A stretch of DNA of 64,000 nt from Neolewinella aquimaris (GCF_014197245.1 NZ_JACIFF010000004.1:253548-317547), one strand, 5' to 3'; shown: positions 50,518 to 60,657, counted from the stretch's first letter. The notes: generated by a model not told the origin, from the letters alone. Translations and numbers: made by a program.

Positions 50518-50530
50518 GCCTTACGGAGCC

Positions 50531-51745
50531 TCAGTCGATTCCGGCACCGATCAGCCACCCCCCGGTCCAGGCGGCCTGGAAGTTGAATCCGCCGGTAATG
50601 GCGTCGACGTCCAGCACCTCACCCGCCAGGTAGAGCGTCGGATGCAATTTGGAGCGAAAACTCCGAAAGTCTACCTCACGGAGATCGACCCCACCGGCGG
50701 TGGTGAACTCATCCTTATTCGTGGCCTTGCCCCGTACCCGATAGCGGCCATCGGTTAATTCATCCACCAACCGTTTGAGCTGATCGGAGGAAAGATGGGC
50801 CCACTGCTGGTCGTCAGGAATACCGGCTGTGCGTACCATCATCTGCCAGAGTCGTGCCGGCAACTCAAAGCAGGGGTGCTTCGAGATTTGGCGACGGGCC
50901 CGGTCGAAACTAACCCGATCGAGGTAATCGAGAACATCTTCCGGTCTGCGCACCACCCAGTTTACCGATAACTCGAAGTCGTACTTAAGTGGATGCAGCT
51001 GCCGGGCACCCCAGGCACTCAGCCGTAGGACGGCCGGTCCGCTAAGTCCTTTGTGGGTGATGAGCAGGGGGCCTTCCGCGGGAAGTTTATCGCCGTCGGT
51101 ATGCAATTCTACCCAGGGCAGGCTGATGCCAGCCAGTCCGCTCAGCCTCGGATCCTTGATGTTGAATGCGAAGAGGGATGGGACCGGGTCCACGACGGTA
51201 TGGCCAATGTTTTCCAGTACTTTCCACACTGCCGGATTACTTCCCGTGGTCACCACGAGCCGGTGAGCGGCGTACGTTTGTTGTCCCGCGTGTACCGTCC
51301 ATTCGTCGGGCGGGGACGCAGGAGCAGTCAATTTATCCACCCGTACACCATTGATAACCCGTACGCCGAGCCTCCTGGCTTCCTGCCACAGGCAATCGAT
51401 GATCGTCTGGGAGCGATCGGATTCGGGAAAGACCCGTCCGTCGTCCTCAATTTTAAGGTCGACCCCCCGGTCCCCGAACCAGCCCATTGTATCCCCGCAG
51501 GCGAATTTGTGGAACGGCCCCAGCAGTTCCCGGCTACCGCGGGGATAGAATTTGATCAGCTCCGCCGGGTCCCAGCAGGCGTGGGTGACGTTGCAGCGTC
51601 CGCCGCCGCTGATGCGTACCTTTTCCAGTACGTTTTTACCGCGCTCCAGGATGGTCACCTCCCATTCCGGGTGCCGGGCAGCAATGCTTATGGCCGCAAA
51701 GAAGCCGGCGGCACCCCCACCAATTACTATCGTTCGTACTGTCAT
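50531..51745 (-). CDS. HI0933/BaiN-like flavoprotein oxidoreductase
   Basis: This is a 404-residue protein. The FAD dinucleotide fold is VRTIVIGGGAAGFFAAISIA (about residue 8), followed by ERGKNVLEKVRISGGGRCNVTH, the family signature, and a distal segment KDEFTTAGGVDLREVDFR with a C-terminal FAD site (LAGEVLDVDAITGGFNFQAAW). This family of flavoproteins is common but of mostly unknown substrate. It is convergent with the beta-helix gene and divergent to the methyltransferase. Confidence 0.9.
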   Translation of the reverse strand: MTVRTIVIGGGAAGFFAAISIAARHPEWEVTILERGKNVLEKVRISGGGRCNVTHACWDPAELIKFYPRGSRELLGPFHKFACGDTMGWFGDRGVDLKIEDDGRVFPESDRSQTIIDCLWQEARRLGVRVINGVRVDKLTAPASPPDEWTVHAGQQTYAAHRLVVTTGSNPAVWKVLENIGHTVVDPVPSLFAFNIKDPRLSGLAGISLPWVELHTDGDKLPAEGPLLITHKGLSGPAVLRLSAWGARQLHPLKYDFELSVNWVVRRPEDVLDYLDRVSFDRARRQISKHPCFELPARLWQMMVRTAGIPDDQQWAHLSSDQLKRLVDELTDGRYRVRGKATNKDEFTTAGGVDLREVDFRSFRSKLHPTLYLAGEVLDVDAITGGFNFQAAWTGGWLIGAGID

Positions 51746-51843
51746 ACCGTAGCGGCGAAGGTAATTCCAAACGGATTCATTCGTCGCGCGCGGGATTAAC
51801 CGCTGATTTTCAACGATCTTCCTTAATTTTCATTCCATTACCT

Positions 51844-52473
51844 ATGACACCCGATTTTCCCTTTATGCCCCGTTTGCTCAAAGCGGTACAGCTTGAGACC
51901 CTGAAGCGTGGATTCACCATGCCGTCCGACCTCCAGGTGGGATCCCTGCTTCGTACCCTGGTAGCTTCCCGGCCGGGGGGCAGGTTTTTGGAACTGGGCA
52001 CCGGTCTCGGTCTGTCGCTCTCCTGGATTACCGAGGGAATGGATCCGGCCGCGTCGGTCATATCGATCGAGAACGAGCAGGACTATGCCTCTTTCGCAAC
52101 GGAACTGTTTGCCGACAACGAGGGGGTGACCATTCTTTATACGGACGGTGGCCGCTGGCTGGAACAGTATACCGGCCCACCCTTCGATCTCATCTTTGCC
52201 GATACCTGGCCCGGCAAGTACAACCACCTCAACGAAGCGCTTGCTCTGGTCAAGCCCGGAGGATTCTACGTGATCGACGACATGCTGCCCCAACCCAACT
52301 GGCCGGAGGGGCACGCCGAGCGCGCGAAAAATTTACTGCACACACTTACATCGCACGACCAGTTCTACGTTACCAATCTCGCCTGGTCGACCGGCGTAGT
52401 GATTGCCGTGAAGCAGTCGACCGCCGGGTTTAAATCACCTTGGTCTTCCAGTGGCCGCGACGAAACAGAATGA
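51844..52473 (+). CDS. O-methyltransferase-like SAM-dependent methyltransferase
   Basis: This 209-residue protein has the SAM motif GGRFLELGTGLGLSLSWI (about residue 45), then VISIENEQDYASFA and FDLIFADTWPGKYNHLNEAL, and VKPGGFYVIDDML, the class I methyltransferase order seen in catechol-O-methyltransferase-like proteins. The last 15 residues overlap the MATE gene on the other strand by 44 bases. Substrate unknown. Confidence 0.8.
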   Translation: MTPDFPFMPRLLKAVQLETLKRGFTMPSDLQVGSLLRTLVASRPGGRFLELGTGLGLSLSWITEGMDPAASVISIENEQDYASFATELFADNEGVTILYTDGGRWLEQYTGPPFDLIFADTWPGKYNHLNEALALVKPGGFYVIDDMLPQPNWPEGHAERAKNLLHTLTSHDQFYVTNLAWSTGVVIAVKQSTAGFKSPWSSSGRDETE

Positions 52474-53818
52474 TCGCGATCAGGGCGAGTACCAACTCGG
52501 CTACGACCACGGCCCAGATCACTCCCTCAACTTCGTGTCCTAGGTTGACCGCCAGATAGTAGCTCAGGGGGATTTCGAGCAGCCAAAAGCAAACGAAGTT
52601 GAGCAGGGTCGGGGTCAGCGTATCGCCGGCACCGTTAAAGGCCTGTACTGGAATTAAACCCAGGCCGAAAAACACGTAGCCAATCGCGAAAACCTGCAAT
52701 GCTTCGACGCCGTAACCAAAGGCCACTGCATCTTCCGTAAATCCCTGCACCAGCGACCCCGCAAAAAAGTAATACCCGAACGACAGGATTGCCAGGTACA
52801 CGCTGGTGATCCCGAGCGTCCACCACACGCCCCTTTCCGCCCGCCCCGGTTGTTTGGCCCCGAGGTTTTGTCCCACGAAAGTGGCGGCCGCGTTGGATAG
52901 CCCCCAGGCGGGCAGGAGAGTGAAGAGAATGAGCCGAATGGCAACGGTATAGCCGGCCACGGCCGAGTCACCGAAGCTGGCGACCACCCGGGCCAGGAAA
53001 ATCCAGCTAGCGGACCCGATGAGGTACTGGAATGCACCGTTAGCCGCGATACGAACGATACGCAGCTGCATTCCCATATCGATGCGCCAGTGCGACGTGG
53101 CGATGCGTACGATCGACCGGCCGGTGAACAGGATGTACAGCTGATACACCACGCCCAGCCCCCGGCCGATGGTAGTGGCGATGGCTGCGCCCTCTACCCC
53201 GAAGCCGGGTATCGGCCCCAGCCCGAAAATGAATAAGGGATCGAGCACGATATTGATTCCGTTGGCGATCCAGAGTACGCGCATTGCGGTTGCCGCTTCC
53301 CCCGCCCCACGGAAAATCCCGTTGAGCAGAAAGAGCAACATGATGATGCCGTTGCCGGCAAACATGATGCGGGTGTATCCTACCCCCTTTTCGACGACTG
53401 CCTCGCTGCCGCCCATCAACCGTAGAAGATCGGCCGCGTAGATGTACCCGGGTACGGCCATAAGTAAGCTGATGACCAGGGTGAGGGCGATGGCTTGTCC
53501 GGCCGCACGGCTCGCCAGCGCCGTATTCTTTTCCCCGATGAACCGGGCGATCAGGGCCATGGGAGCAAGACTGAGTCCGATACCGACGGAGTAGATCAAC
53601 GTCATCATTACCTCGGTGAGGCCAATGGTCGTTAACGCTTCAACGCCGATCCGGCCCACAAAAAATGTGTCCACTAGGGCAAACACGCTTTCCATGGCCA
53701 TCTCCAGCATCATGGGGATAGCGAGCAGGACAATCGCCTTGCGGATGTCCCCACGGGTGAAATCGTACGCATCTCCGTTAAGCGCCTGCCGTAGGGTAGT
53801 TAAGATTCTTCCTAGCAT
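52430..53818 (-). CDS. MATE-family efflux transporter
   Basis: This 462-residue protein has about 12 transmembrane helices. Features: KAIVLLAIPMMLEMAMESVF, VFALVDTFFVGRIGVEALTT, IGLTEVMMTLIYSVGIGLSL in the first domain and GQNLGAKQPGRAERG in the second, typical of MATE antiporters (drug/Na+ or H+). Substrate is unknown. Its 3' end overlaps the methyltransferase gene by 44 bases. Confidence 0.92.
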   Translation of the reverse strand: MLGRILTTLRQALNGDAYDFTRGDIRKAIVLLAIPMMLEMAMESVFALVDTFFVGRIGVEALTTIGLTEVMMTLIYSVGIGLSLAPMALIARFIGEKNTALASRAAGQAIALTLVISLLMAVPGYIYAADLLRLMGGSEAVVEKGVGYTRIMFAGNGIIMLLFLLNGIFRGAGEAATAMRVLWIANGINIVLDPLFIFGLGPIPGFGVEGAAIATTIGRGLGVVYQLYILFTGRSIVRIATSHWRIDMGMQLRIVRIAANGAFQYLIGSASWIFLARVVASFGDSAVAGYTVAIRLILFTLLPAWGLSNAAATFVGQNLGAKQPGRAERGVWWTLGITSVYLAILSFGYYFFAGSLVQGFTEDAVAFGYGVEALQVFAIGYVFFGLGLIPVQAFNGAGDTLTPTLLNFVCFWLLEIPLSYYLAVNLGHEVEGVIWAVVVAELVLALIAIILFRRGHWKTKVI

Positions 53819-53937
53819 ATCGTGGTGACTAACGCATGGTAGTCTTCAGGAAGTTGCGGTATCCCAAACCGACGCCGGCCCCCACCCCGAAGGAGTGGAG
53901 GCCGGCGTATTCCGATGTGCAAATAAACAGCGCGAAT

Positions 53938-54969
53938 CTAACGAACGAGCAGCTTTCCCGAAGCCAGACGGTGGCCGTCCGTTACCGAAACCGAGTAAGC
54001 TCCCGGACGGAGATCGTGCTGTAGTTGAATCCGATCGCTGATGCTCTCGTAAGTCCGTGAGATCACCAACCGCCCGCTCAGGTCGATCACGCGCAGGGTG
54101 ACGGTCGAGCCCGGCGAGAACACACTATGGTCCAACCCTACCGTTACCGGCTCGTTGCGACTAACGGGGTTAGCCGACAGGGACAGCGCCGAAGCAACCA
54201 GTACTTCCCGGGTACCGCTGGGCTCAAGACCGGCGAGAAGACCTACTTCCGCCTCGGTAAGCACCCGATTGTAGAAGCGCAGGTCGTCCATCAGGCCGTC
54301 GAAGGTCTGGCTTTCGTTGTCGTCGGCCTTATGGTGACCAACGATGTACTCTCCACACGAAGGTTCCACTTGCTTACCTCCGGTCAGTGAATCCTGGTTC
54401 GTCAGCAAACCATTGACGTAGAAGTTAAAGAGCCGTGTTTCGGGATCGATGGTCAGGGCAAGGTGGATCCATTCGTCGGCCATGCCTACGGGAGAGTATT
54501 CACTGCTGGTGCGGTCGTTGCCTACGAAGGAAACAATGGTATCGGGCTTTGCGGAAGAACCCGGGGCCTGCAGGTATAGGGTTACCCGGCCGGTGGCGTC
54601 GCAACCATCCTCCTGTGCGAGGTAGTTTTGCCGCTCGGTACCCAGAGAAGCGCCGCGGTGCTTCACCCACAGGGCAAAGCTGGCGGGCGTGCCACCGTCT
54701 ACTTCGCGTCCGGGGATGAGGGCTTCGGCGGGAGTTTTGAAGTAGCTGCCGTCGTTGAAGAACCGCACCGACTGGCTACCCACCTTGCTGTCGTCGTCCG
54801 CGAAGGTGAGGTTACCTACGTTCTCGGCGGTGGTCCCGGAAATGGAGTCAGTAAGGTTGCCTTCGAAGTTATAGTAGACGACGAGGCCCGAATCAAGGTC
54901 CTGTCCCGAAGCGGGAATCGCGACGCCCAGGCAGAGGGCTAAAATGAAGAGAGTAAATAATTGTTTCAT
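53938..54969 (-). CDS. LamG-domain secreted protein with T9SS sorting domain
   Basis: This 343-residue protein starts with a signal peptide (KQLFTLFILALCLGVAIPASG). Residues 30-240 form a LamG/concanavalin-like beta-sandwich (VVYYNFEGNLTDSISG, FALWVKHRG, WIHLALTIDPETRLFNFYVN, DGLMDDLRFYNRVLTEAEV). The last 85 residues (LSLSANPVSRNEPVTVG... GAYSVSVTDGHRLASGKLLV) are a T9SS type A sorting domain. It is probably a carbohydrate-binding or adhesive surface protein. It lies between MATE and secY on the minus strand. Confidence 0.85.
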   Translation of the reverse strand: MKQLFTLFILALCLGVAIPASGQDLDSGLVVYYNFEGNLTDSISGTTAENVGNLTFADDDSKVGSQSVRFFNDGSYFKTPAEALIPGREVDGGTPASFALWVKHRGASLGTERQNYLAQEDGCDATGRVTLYLQAPGSSAKPDTIVSFVGNDRTSSEYSPVGMADEWIHLALTIDPETRLFNFYVNGLLTNQDSLTGGKQVEPSCGEYIVGHHKADDNESQTFDGLMDDLRFYNRVLTEAEVGLLAGLEPSGTREVLVASALSLSANPVSRNEPVTVGLDHSVFSPGSTVTLRVIDLSGRLVISRTYESISDRIQLQHDLRPGAYSVSVTDGHRLASGKLLVR

Positions 54970-55068
54970 AGAAGAGAATTGATAAGAAGCGCTAATTTAC
55001 ATTAAATTAACAAAGGTCACGCTGACTTACCAAACCGTATTGGGCATTTAACAAATTATCCCACCAAC

Positions 55069-55101
55069 AAAAAGAGCGGATATCCCGAAGGATACCCGCT
55101 C
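55069..55101 (-). terminator. terminator of the spc/S10 operon
   Basis: On the minus strand GAGCGGGTATCC TTCG GGATATCCGCTC (two stems with one mismatch) is followed by TTTTT. It lies 22 bases after the secY stop codon. Confidence 0.85.
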
Positions 55102-55123
55102 AGGATAAGGTTGATTTTGAAGG

Positions 55124-56494
55124 CTAAAAGTCGGCACCAATCTGCTGCATGCGGCTACCGGTTCCCCGGCCCTGTAGGCGACCCTCCTTCGAGAGGCCGT
55201 CGTACTTGCGCATCAGCAGGTAAGTATCTATTTGTTGCAGTGTATCGAGCACAACGCCCACCATAATGATCAGGGAAGTACCCCCGAAAAATATCGCAAA
55301 CTGCTGGTTTACGCCTAGTCCGGCAACGAAAGCGGGAAGAATGGCGATGAGGCCAAGCAGAATCGACCCGGGAAGGGTAATGCGACTGGTGATGGAATCG
55401 ATGTATTCCTCCGTCTCGGTTCCGCCGCGAACGCCGGGAATGAAGGCGTTCTGACGCTTCAGGTACTCGGTGTACTGACTGGGGTTAACCACCAGGGCGG
55501 TATAGACGTAGGTGAATGCCACTACCAGGACGAAGTAGACGATGTTGTAAAGGGGCGACGTAAAGTCATTGAATTGCAGCGCAAGCCAACTGGTTTCCGC
55601 ATCTCCCCCGGCGAAGCCGGCCAGGCTGGCGGGAACGAACATCAGCGCCTGTGCGAAGATGATCGGCATAACCCCCGATGCGTTGACCTTAAGGGGAATG
55701 TAGTCGCGGGCGGTAGCGGAGGGAGCGGCACCCTGTCCGCGGCCTACCATACGTTTGGCGAACTGGATGGGAATCTTACGTACCCCGGTGACGATCATAA
55801 CCGTAGCCATGGTGACCAGGAAGAAGCCGAGCATCTCGAGTACGAAGATGAGCAGCGCACCGGCCTGGAGCCGGGATTGTAGTTCAAAGCCGAGGGCGGA
55901 AGGAAGTCCGACGATGATACCTACCGTGATCAGCAAAGACACACCATTGCCGATACCCCGATCCGTGATCCGCTCACCCAGCCACATCGCGAAGATGGTA
56001 CCGGTGGAGAGAATGATGATGCCCGAGATCCAGAATACGGAAGGGCTGACGGCGGCGCTGAGTCCGCCCTGGGTCTTAATGTAAGTAAGGTAGCCGGCTC
56101 CCTGTACGAGAGTGATTGCAACGGTAAGGGCCCGGGTGATCTGGGTGAGTTTTTTACGTCCCGATTCTCCTTCCGTCTTTTGAAGCTTCTGGAAGTAGGG
56201 AACGGCAAAACCGAGCAACTGCACGATGATACTGGCCGTGATGTAGGGCATGATGCCCAGGGCCATGATCGAGGCGTTGTTGAAGGCACCCCCCGTAAAC
56301 AGGTTGATCAATCCGAGCAGGTCGTTGGGATCGCCCTGACTGGCCAGGCTGGCCTTGAGCGCGGCAACGTCGGCACCGGGTAGCACGATGAAGGATCCGA
56401 GCCGGTAGACTGCCATAAGGGCGAGGGTGAAGAGGATGCGGTTGCGCAGCTCTTCAATCGACCAGATGTTTTTTATATTCTCGAAAAACTTCAT
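55124..56494 (-). CDS. secY: preprotein translocase subunit SecY
   Basis: ATG 56494 gives 456 residues, starting KFFENIKNIWSIEELRNRIL; the longer frame upstream lacks support. Ten transmembrane helices. Landmarks: RLGSFIVLPGADVAALK, GIMPYITASIIVQLLGFAVPYF (plug region), YLKRQNAFIPGVRGGTETEEYI near the end (cytosolic loop). SecY forms the Sec channel. In this genome the operon ends here: map, infA and rpmJ, which often follow secY, are not present and a terminator follows. Confidence 0.97.
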   Translation of the reverse strand: MKFFENIKNIWSIEELRNRILFTLALMAVYRLGSFIVLPGADVAALKASLASQGDPNDLLGLINLFTGGAFNNASIMALGIMPYITASIIVQLLGFAVPYFQKLQKTEGESGRKKLTQITRALTVAITLVQGAGYLTYIKTQGGLSAAVSPSVFWISGIIILSTGTIFAMWLGERITDRGIGNGVSLLITVGIIVGLPSALGFELQSRLQAGALLIFVLEMLGFFLVTMATVMIVTGVRKIPIQFAKRMVGRGQGAAPSATARDYIPLKVNASGVMPIIFAQALMFVPASLAGFAGGDAETSWLALQFNDFTSPLYNIVYFVLVVAFTYVYTALVVNPSQYTEYLKRQNAFIPGVRGGTETEEYIDSITSRITLPGSILLGLIAILPAFVAGLGVNQQFAIFFGGTSLIIMVGVVLDTLQQIDTYLLMRKYDGLSKEGRLQGRGTGSRMQQIGADF

Positions 56495-56623
56495 GGCAAG
56501 TTCGTTTATTGATTCGCCGAATAGGTTGGGCGGCAAAGATTAAAACCTAAACAGAATACGGGATACCGATGGTACCTCCGTATTCATGAATAAATCGTTA
56601 TCCGCCCGGTGGTCAGTGCAGAA

Positions 56624-57070
56624 TTAGGCGAGGGTAAGGCTACCGCCCGCCTTCTCAATGGCCTCCTTAGCGGATGCGCTTGCGGCGTGAGCGGTGATGG
56701 TCAGACCGGAAGTAAGCTCACCGTTACCCAGAATTTTGATGCGGTCGTTCTTCTTGACGATGCCGGCATCATAGAGGGCCGTTGGAGTAATTTCGGTAAG
56801 GTTGTGCTTCTCGCTAAGCGCCTGCAGGTGCTCTAGATTCAAAGCTACGTATTCTACGCGATTCGGGCTGTTAAATCCACGCTTCGGAAGACGCATCTGG
56901 AGGGGCATCTGGCCACCTTCAAAATTACGCTTGCTCTTGTATCCACTCCGCGACTTGGCACCTTTGTGGCCACGGGTCGAGGTACCACCCCTTCCGGACC
57001 CTTGTCCGCGGGCAATGCGCTTGCCCGATTTGGTGGAGCCGGCGGCGGGCTTGAGATTATTGAGTTCCAT
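56624..57070 (-). CDS. rplO: 50S ribosomal protein L15
   Basis: This is a 148-residue protein beginning MELNNLKPAAGSTKSGKRI, with the family run GRGGTSTRGHKGAKSRSGYKSKRNFEGGQMPL. It is part of the spc operon between L30 and SecY. Length is as usual. Confidence 0.97.
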   Translation of the reverse strand: MELNNLKPAAGSTKSGKRIARGQGSGRGGTSTRGHKGAKSRSGYKSKRNFEGGQMPLQMRLPKRGFNSPNRVEYVALNLEHLQALSEKHNLTEITPTALYDAGIVKKNDRIKILGNGELTSGLTITAHAASASAKEAIEKAGGSLTLA

Positions 57071-57135
57071 TGATTCGTATTTTAGATCGACTCCGATACC
57101 TGGCGGTAAGCCGCTACCGGTGTAGACCGCTTTAC

Positions 57136-57309
57136 CTACTCTACTGTGACTAGGTGAATGACTTTATTTACCATTCCACGGATCACGGGGGTGTCTTCCC
57201 GCTCTACGGTCTGGTTCATTTTTTTGATACCAAGCGCCTTGATGGTGTCCTTCTGGCTCTTAGGCCGGTCGATAACACTTTTGACTTGGGTAATTTTAAT
57301 CTTTGCCAT
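57136..57309 (-). CDS. rpmD: 50S ribosomal protein L30
   Basis: A short gene of 57 residues, start ATG 57309 (MAKIKITQVKSVIDRPKSQK...), stop TAG at 57136-57138. It carries the family markers (LGIKKMNQTVEREDTPVIRG, then MVNKVIHLVTVE). It lies between S5 and L15 as expected in the spc operon. Confidence 0.95.
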   Translation of the reverse strand: MAKIKITQVKSVIDRPKSQKDTIKALGIKKMNQTVEREDTPVIRGMVNKVIHLVTVE

Positions 57310-57346
57310 GGTACATGGTTTGCGCCCGGGGGCGGGTTAGCTTAGA

Positions 57347-57946
57347 TTAGCCTTCGAAGAGTTTCTCCATGGAGATTCCGCGTTGCTTGGCGATTGTCTG
57401 CGGGCTACGCAGCTTTTGCAGGGCATCGATCGTCGCCTTGATCACGTTGTGGGGGTTCGAAGATCCCTGTGACTTAGCCAGTACGTTGTGTACCCCGGCA
57501 ATATCGAGAACGGCGCGCATGGCTCCTCCGGCAATTACACCGGTACCCTCGCTGGCGGGCTTCAGCAGCACCTTACCGGCACCGTACTTACCCAGCTGTT
57601 CGTGGGGAATGGTCCCTTTGTACAGGGGCACCTTGATCATGCTCTTGCGGGCAACATCGGTGGCCTTCTGGATGGCTTCGGAGATGTCACGGGCCTTGCC
57701 CATGCCGTGTCCGACCTTCCCTTTTCCGTCACCTACCACCACGATGGCGGCGAAGGTGAACGTACGTCCACCCTTGGTAACCTTGGAAACCCGGTTAAGG
57801 GCTACCATCTTTTCCTTCAGATCGGATTCGTGCTGGTCGCCCCGGTTGTTGCGACCCCGGTTATCACGTGAATCACGACGATTGCTGTTGCGGTTGTTGC
57901 CGCCGCTGCTGCTGCCGCCGCCGCTGTTGTTTCTATTATCAGCCAT
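57347..57946 (-). CDS. rpsE: 30S ribosomal protein S5 with extended N-terminus
   Basis: This 199-residue protein is a normal S5 from about residue 45 ([39 protein letters not shown], and [24 protein letters not shown]). The first 40 residues are a low-complexity Asn/Arg/Ser/Gly tract ([17 protein letters not shown], then RGRNNRGDQ). The extension looks disordered and basic. Located between L30 and L18. Confidence 0.96.
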   Translation of the reverse strand: MADNRNNSGGGSSSGGNNRNSNRRDSRDNRGRNNRGDQHESDLKEKMVALNRVSKVTKGGRTFTFAAIVVVGDGKGKVGHGMGKARDISEAIQKATDVARKSMIKVPLYKGTIPHEQLGKYGAGKVLLKPASEGTGVIAGGAMRAVLDIAGVHNVLAKSQGSSNPHNVIKATIDALQKLRSPQTIAKQRGISMEKLFEG

Positions 57947-57957
57947 TAGAGCTTATT

Positions 57958-58311
57958 TTAAAGGTTCAGGCCACCCTCGCGGGCACCTTCAGCGAGTGAC
58001 TTCACCCGACCGTGATACAAATAGCCACCGCGATCAAACAGGGCGCGCTCGATGCCGGCGGCCTTTGCCCGCTCGGCAAGAAGTTGACCTACTGCCTTCG
58101 ACTGATCGGCCTTGCTGCCATCGTTAGCGATACCGGCTTCAAAGCTGGACGCACTGGCCAGCGTATTGCCGTTGACGTCGTCTACGAGTTGAGCGTAGAT
58201 GTACCGATTGGACCGGAAAACGTTCAGGCGGGGCTTTTCGGCCGTACCCTGGATTTTTTTGCGAACGCGCGAGTGAATACGCTTGCGCCGCTTGAGTTTC
58301 GTTAGTTGCAT
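57958..58311 (-). CDS. rplR: 50S ribosomal protein L18
   Basis: This is a 117-residue protein beginning [20 protein letters not shown], with the phrases [20 protein letters not shown] and [20 protein letters not shown]. It binds 5S rRNA. Operon position between S5 and L6. Confidence 0.97.
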   Translation of the reverse strand: MQLTKLKRRKRIHSRVRKKIQGTAEKPRLNVFRSNRYIYAQLVDDVNGNTLASASSFEAGIANDGSKADQSKAVGQLLAERAKAAGIERALFDRGGYLYHGRVKSLAEGAREGGLNL

Positions 58312-58330
58312 TGCTTTTTCTTTTGGCCTA

Positions 58331-58888
58331 CTACTTCTTAGCGGCGGTCTTACCTGCTTTACGACGGATGGTTTCCCCTTCGAAGCGAATACCCTTTCCT
58401 TTGTAGGGTTCCGGCTTCCGCAGGCTACGGATCTTAGCGGCTACCTGGCCGATAAGCTGCTTGTCCATGCTCTTCAGCGAGATGATCGGGTTCTTACCCT
58501 TCGCGCTTACGGTCTCGACGCTTACTTCCGCAGGAACGGCAAAGTAGATGGGGTGAGAGTAACCGAGGGTGAGAATGAGCAGGTTGCCCTTATTCTCCGC
58601 ACGGTAACCAACTCCGATCACCTCCAGGGTAAGGGAATAACCATTGGTCACTCCTTCGATCATGTTAGCGACCAGTGAACGGTAGAGGCCGTGAAAACTC
58701 CGGTGACGCTTGCTGTCGGTCGGACGGGTCACTTGAATTTCCGATTCCTTTACCTCGATCCCCATATCGGGATCGACCTGCTGCGTGAGTTGACCTTTGG
58801 GGCCCTTTACCGTAACCAGGTTTCCCTTGCTCACGGTGACGGTGACTCCCGAAGGAAGGTCGACCGGATTTTTGCCAATTCTAGACAT
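58331..58888 (-). CDS. rplF: 50S ribosomal protein L6
   Basis: This is a 185-residue protein starting [19 protein letters not shown]. Family markers: [12 protein letters not shown] and the C-terminal [23 protein letters not shown]. Standard place between L18 and S8. Confidence 0.97.
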   Translation of the reverse strand: MSRIGKNPVDLPSGVTVTVSKGNLVTVKGPKGQLTQQVDPDMGIEVKESEIQVTRPTDSKRHRSFHGLYRSLVANMIEGVTNGYSLTLEVIGVGYRAENKGNLLILTLGYSHPIYFAVPAEVSVETVSAKGKNPIISLKSMDKQLIGQVAAKIRSLRKPEPYKGKGIRFEGETIRRKAGKTAAKK

Positions 58889-58945
58889 AATAAATAATTG
58901 ATCTTACGGGGAGTACTCGCCCCCCTGCAGAGTGATTCTATTCGA

Positions 58946-59356
58946 TTAGTATACGTAAGCCAGCACTTCGCCACCTACTTTTTGCTCGGTAGCCTGACGA
59001 CCCGTCATCACACCGTGGCTGGTGGAGACGATGGCAATACCCAGTCCGTTGATCACGCGGGGCATGGCATCCGACTTGGCGTACTGACGCAGGCCGGGCT
59101 TCGATACCCGAATCAGTTTGCGGATGACGGGGCGCTTAGTTTCCCGTTCGTACTTCAGTGCGATGGAGATCTCGCCCTGCTTGCCCTTACCGGCTTCGTC
59201 GTCAAACTTGTACTTCAGGATGAAACCCTGGTCGTAAAGAATTTCGGTGATGCGCTTCTTGGTGCGGGATGCGGGGATGGTCACCACCCGGTGTCCGGCA
59301 ATCTGTGCGTTGCGGATGCGGGTAAGGTAATCGGCAATGGGATCGGTAACTGCCAT
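58946..59356 (-). CDS. rpsH: 30S ribosomal protein S8
   Basis: This is a 136-residue protein starting MAVTDPIADYLTRIRNAQ. It has the S8 C-terminal motif GIAIVSTSHGVMTGRQA. S8 is also a translational repressor of this operon in other bacteria; no target site was identified here. Confidence 0.97.
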   Translation of the reverse strand: MAVTDPIADYLTRIRNAQIAGHRVVTIPASRTKKRITEILYDQGFILKYKFDDEAGKGKQGEISIALKYERETKRPVIRKLIRVSKPGLRQYAKSDAMPRVINGLGIAIVSTSHGVMTGRQATEQKVGGEVLAYVY

Positions 59357-59424
59357 AAGTAAAAGCGATTGCGCCCTGTGGTTTTCCGTATGGCGGAACT
59401 TCCGGGGCTGTTAAAATTATTGGT

Positions 59425-59694
59425 TTACCAGGATGCCTTACGCACACCGGGGATCTTGCCGTCGAGGGCCATCTCGCGGAACTTCACACGACACAGACCG
59501 AACTTACGCATGTAGCCCTTGGGGCGACCGGTGAGTCCGCAACGGTTGTGCAGGCGAATGGGGTTGGAGTTGCGGGGCAGCTTATCCAGCTCTTCCCATT
59601 CTCCGGCGGCCTTTAGCGCGGCACGCTTGTCGGCGTACTTGGCGACCATGCGCTCCCGCTTGCGTTCGCGGGCAATCAGTGATTTACGAGCCAT
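59425..59694 (-). CDS. rpsN: 30S ribosomal protein S14
   Basis: This is an 89-residue protein, [20 protein letters not shown]. The C-terminal region lacks the four-Cys zinc motif ([19 protein letters not shown] keeps only two Cys), so this is the zinc-independent form. Its start overlaps the L5 stop by one base. Confidence 0.96.
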   Translation of the reverse strand: MARKSLIARERKRERMVAKYADKRAALKAAGEWEELDKLPRNSNPIRLHNRCGLTGRPKGYMRKFGLCRVKFREMALDGKIPGVRKASW

Positions 59695-60257
59695 TAGTCG
59701 TTTTGATTTTGGTTCTTGAACGGAAGTCCGAGCTCCTTCAGCAACGCCAGTGCTTCGGCATCGGTCTTGGCGCTGGTTACGAAGGTGATGTCGTATCCGG
59801 TAATGTTGGCCACGTCGTCCAGGCTGATCTCGGGGAAGATGATCTGCTCGGTTACGCCCATGGTGTAGTTGCCACGGCCGTCGAAGCTCTTGTCGTTGAT
59901 GCCGCGGAAGTCACGCACCCGGGGAAGGGCGGTGGAAATCAGACGGTCGAGAAAATCGTACATCTTCTCGCGCCGTAGCGTCACCTTGGCACCGATGGCC
60001 ATGCCGTCACGAAGTTTGAAGTTCGATACGGATTTCTTGGATTTGGTCGTAACGGCCTGCTGGCCGGCAACCAGGGTCATTTCCTTGACGGCGTTCTCGA
60101 CGAGTTTGCGGTCCTGGGTGCCCTTACCGACGCCCTGGTTGATCGCAATCTTCAGCAGACGGGGGACTTCCATCGGGGATTTGTACCCGAACTGCTCCTG
60201 CAGCTTGGAACGCACCTCATCGTCGTACTTCTTCTTTAGTCTTGGTGTGTAGCTCAT
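59694..60257 (-). CDS. rplE: 50S ribosomal protein L5
   Basis: This is a 187-residue protein, [19 protein letters not shown]. Markers: [39 protein letters not shown] and [21 protein letters not shown]5 binds 5S rRNA. Its stop and start each overlap its neighbours by one base. Confidence 0.97.
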   Translation of the reverse strand: MSYTPRLKKKYDDEVRSKLQEQFGYKSPMEVPRLLKIAINQGVGKGTQDRKLVENAVKEMTLVAGQQAVTTKSKKSVSNFKLRDGMAIGAKVTLRREKMYDFLDRLISTALPRVRDFRGINDKSFDGRGNYTMGVTEQIIFPEISLDDVANITGYDITFVTSAKTDAEALALLKELGLPFKNQNQND

Positions 60258-60625
60258 TATGCTATGATATTATCGTTACGCTTACCGTACCGCTGCAGCT
60301 TACCATTCTCATCGGCTTTGCGGCCGACGCGGGTTGGGGTCACTTCATCTACGGACGGGTCGACGAGCATGAGGTTGCTGATGTGGATAGGGGCAGCCTT
60401 ATCGACGATGCCGCCAGCGGCTTCTTCGGTCGGCTTCTGGTGCTTCTTGCGAATGTTCACGCCATCAACCAGTGCACGGTTCTCCGCGGGATATACTTCG
60501 AGCACCTCGCGGGCCACGGTCCGGTCGCGGTATGCACCGCTGATCACCACTACCCGATCGCCCTTCTTGATTTTGAGCTTCGGCGTGTGACGCTTCTGCT
60601 TGTCTTTATAGGTCTTGTTAGCCAT
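60257..60625 (-). CDS. rplX: 50S ribosomal protein L24
   Basis: This is a 122-residue protein, [20 protein letters not shown], with the KOW motif [15 protein letters not shown]. The tail ([20 protein letters not shown]) fits bacteroidete L24. One-base overlap with L5. Confidence 0.97.
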   Translation of the reverse strand: MANKTYKDKQKRHTPKLKIKKGDRVVVISGAYRDRTVAREVLEVYPAENRALVDGVNIRKKHQKPTEEAAGGIVDKAAPIHISNLMLVDPSVDEVTPTRVGRKADENGKLQRYGKRNDNIIA

Positions 60626-60657
60626 TGCTAATTGATTTATTGCCTCTTTACAGAGGG

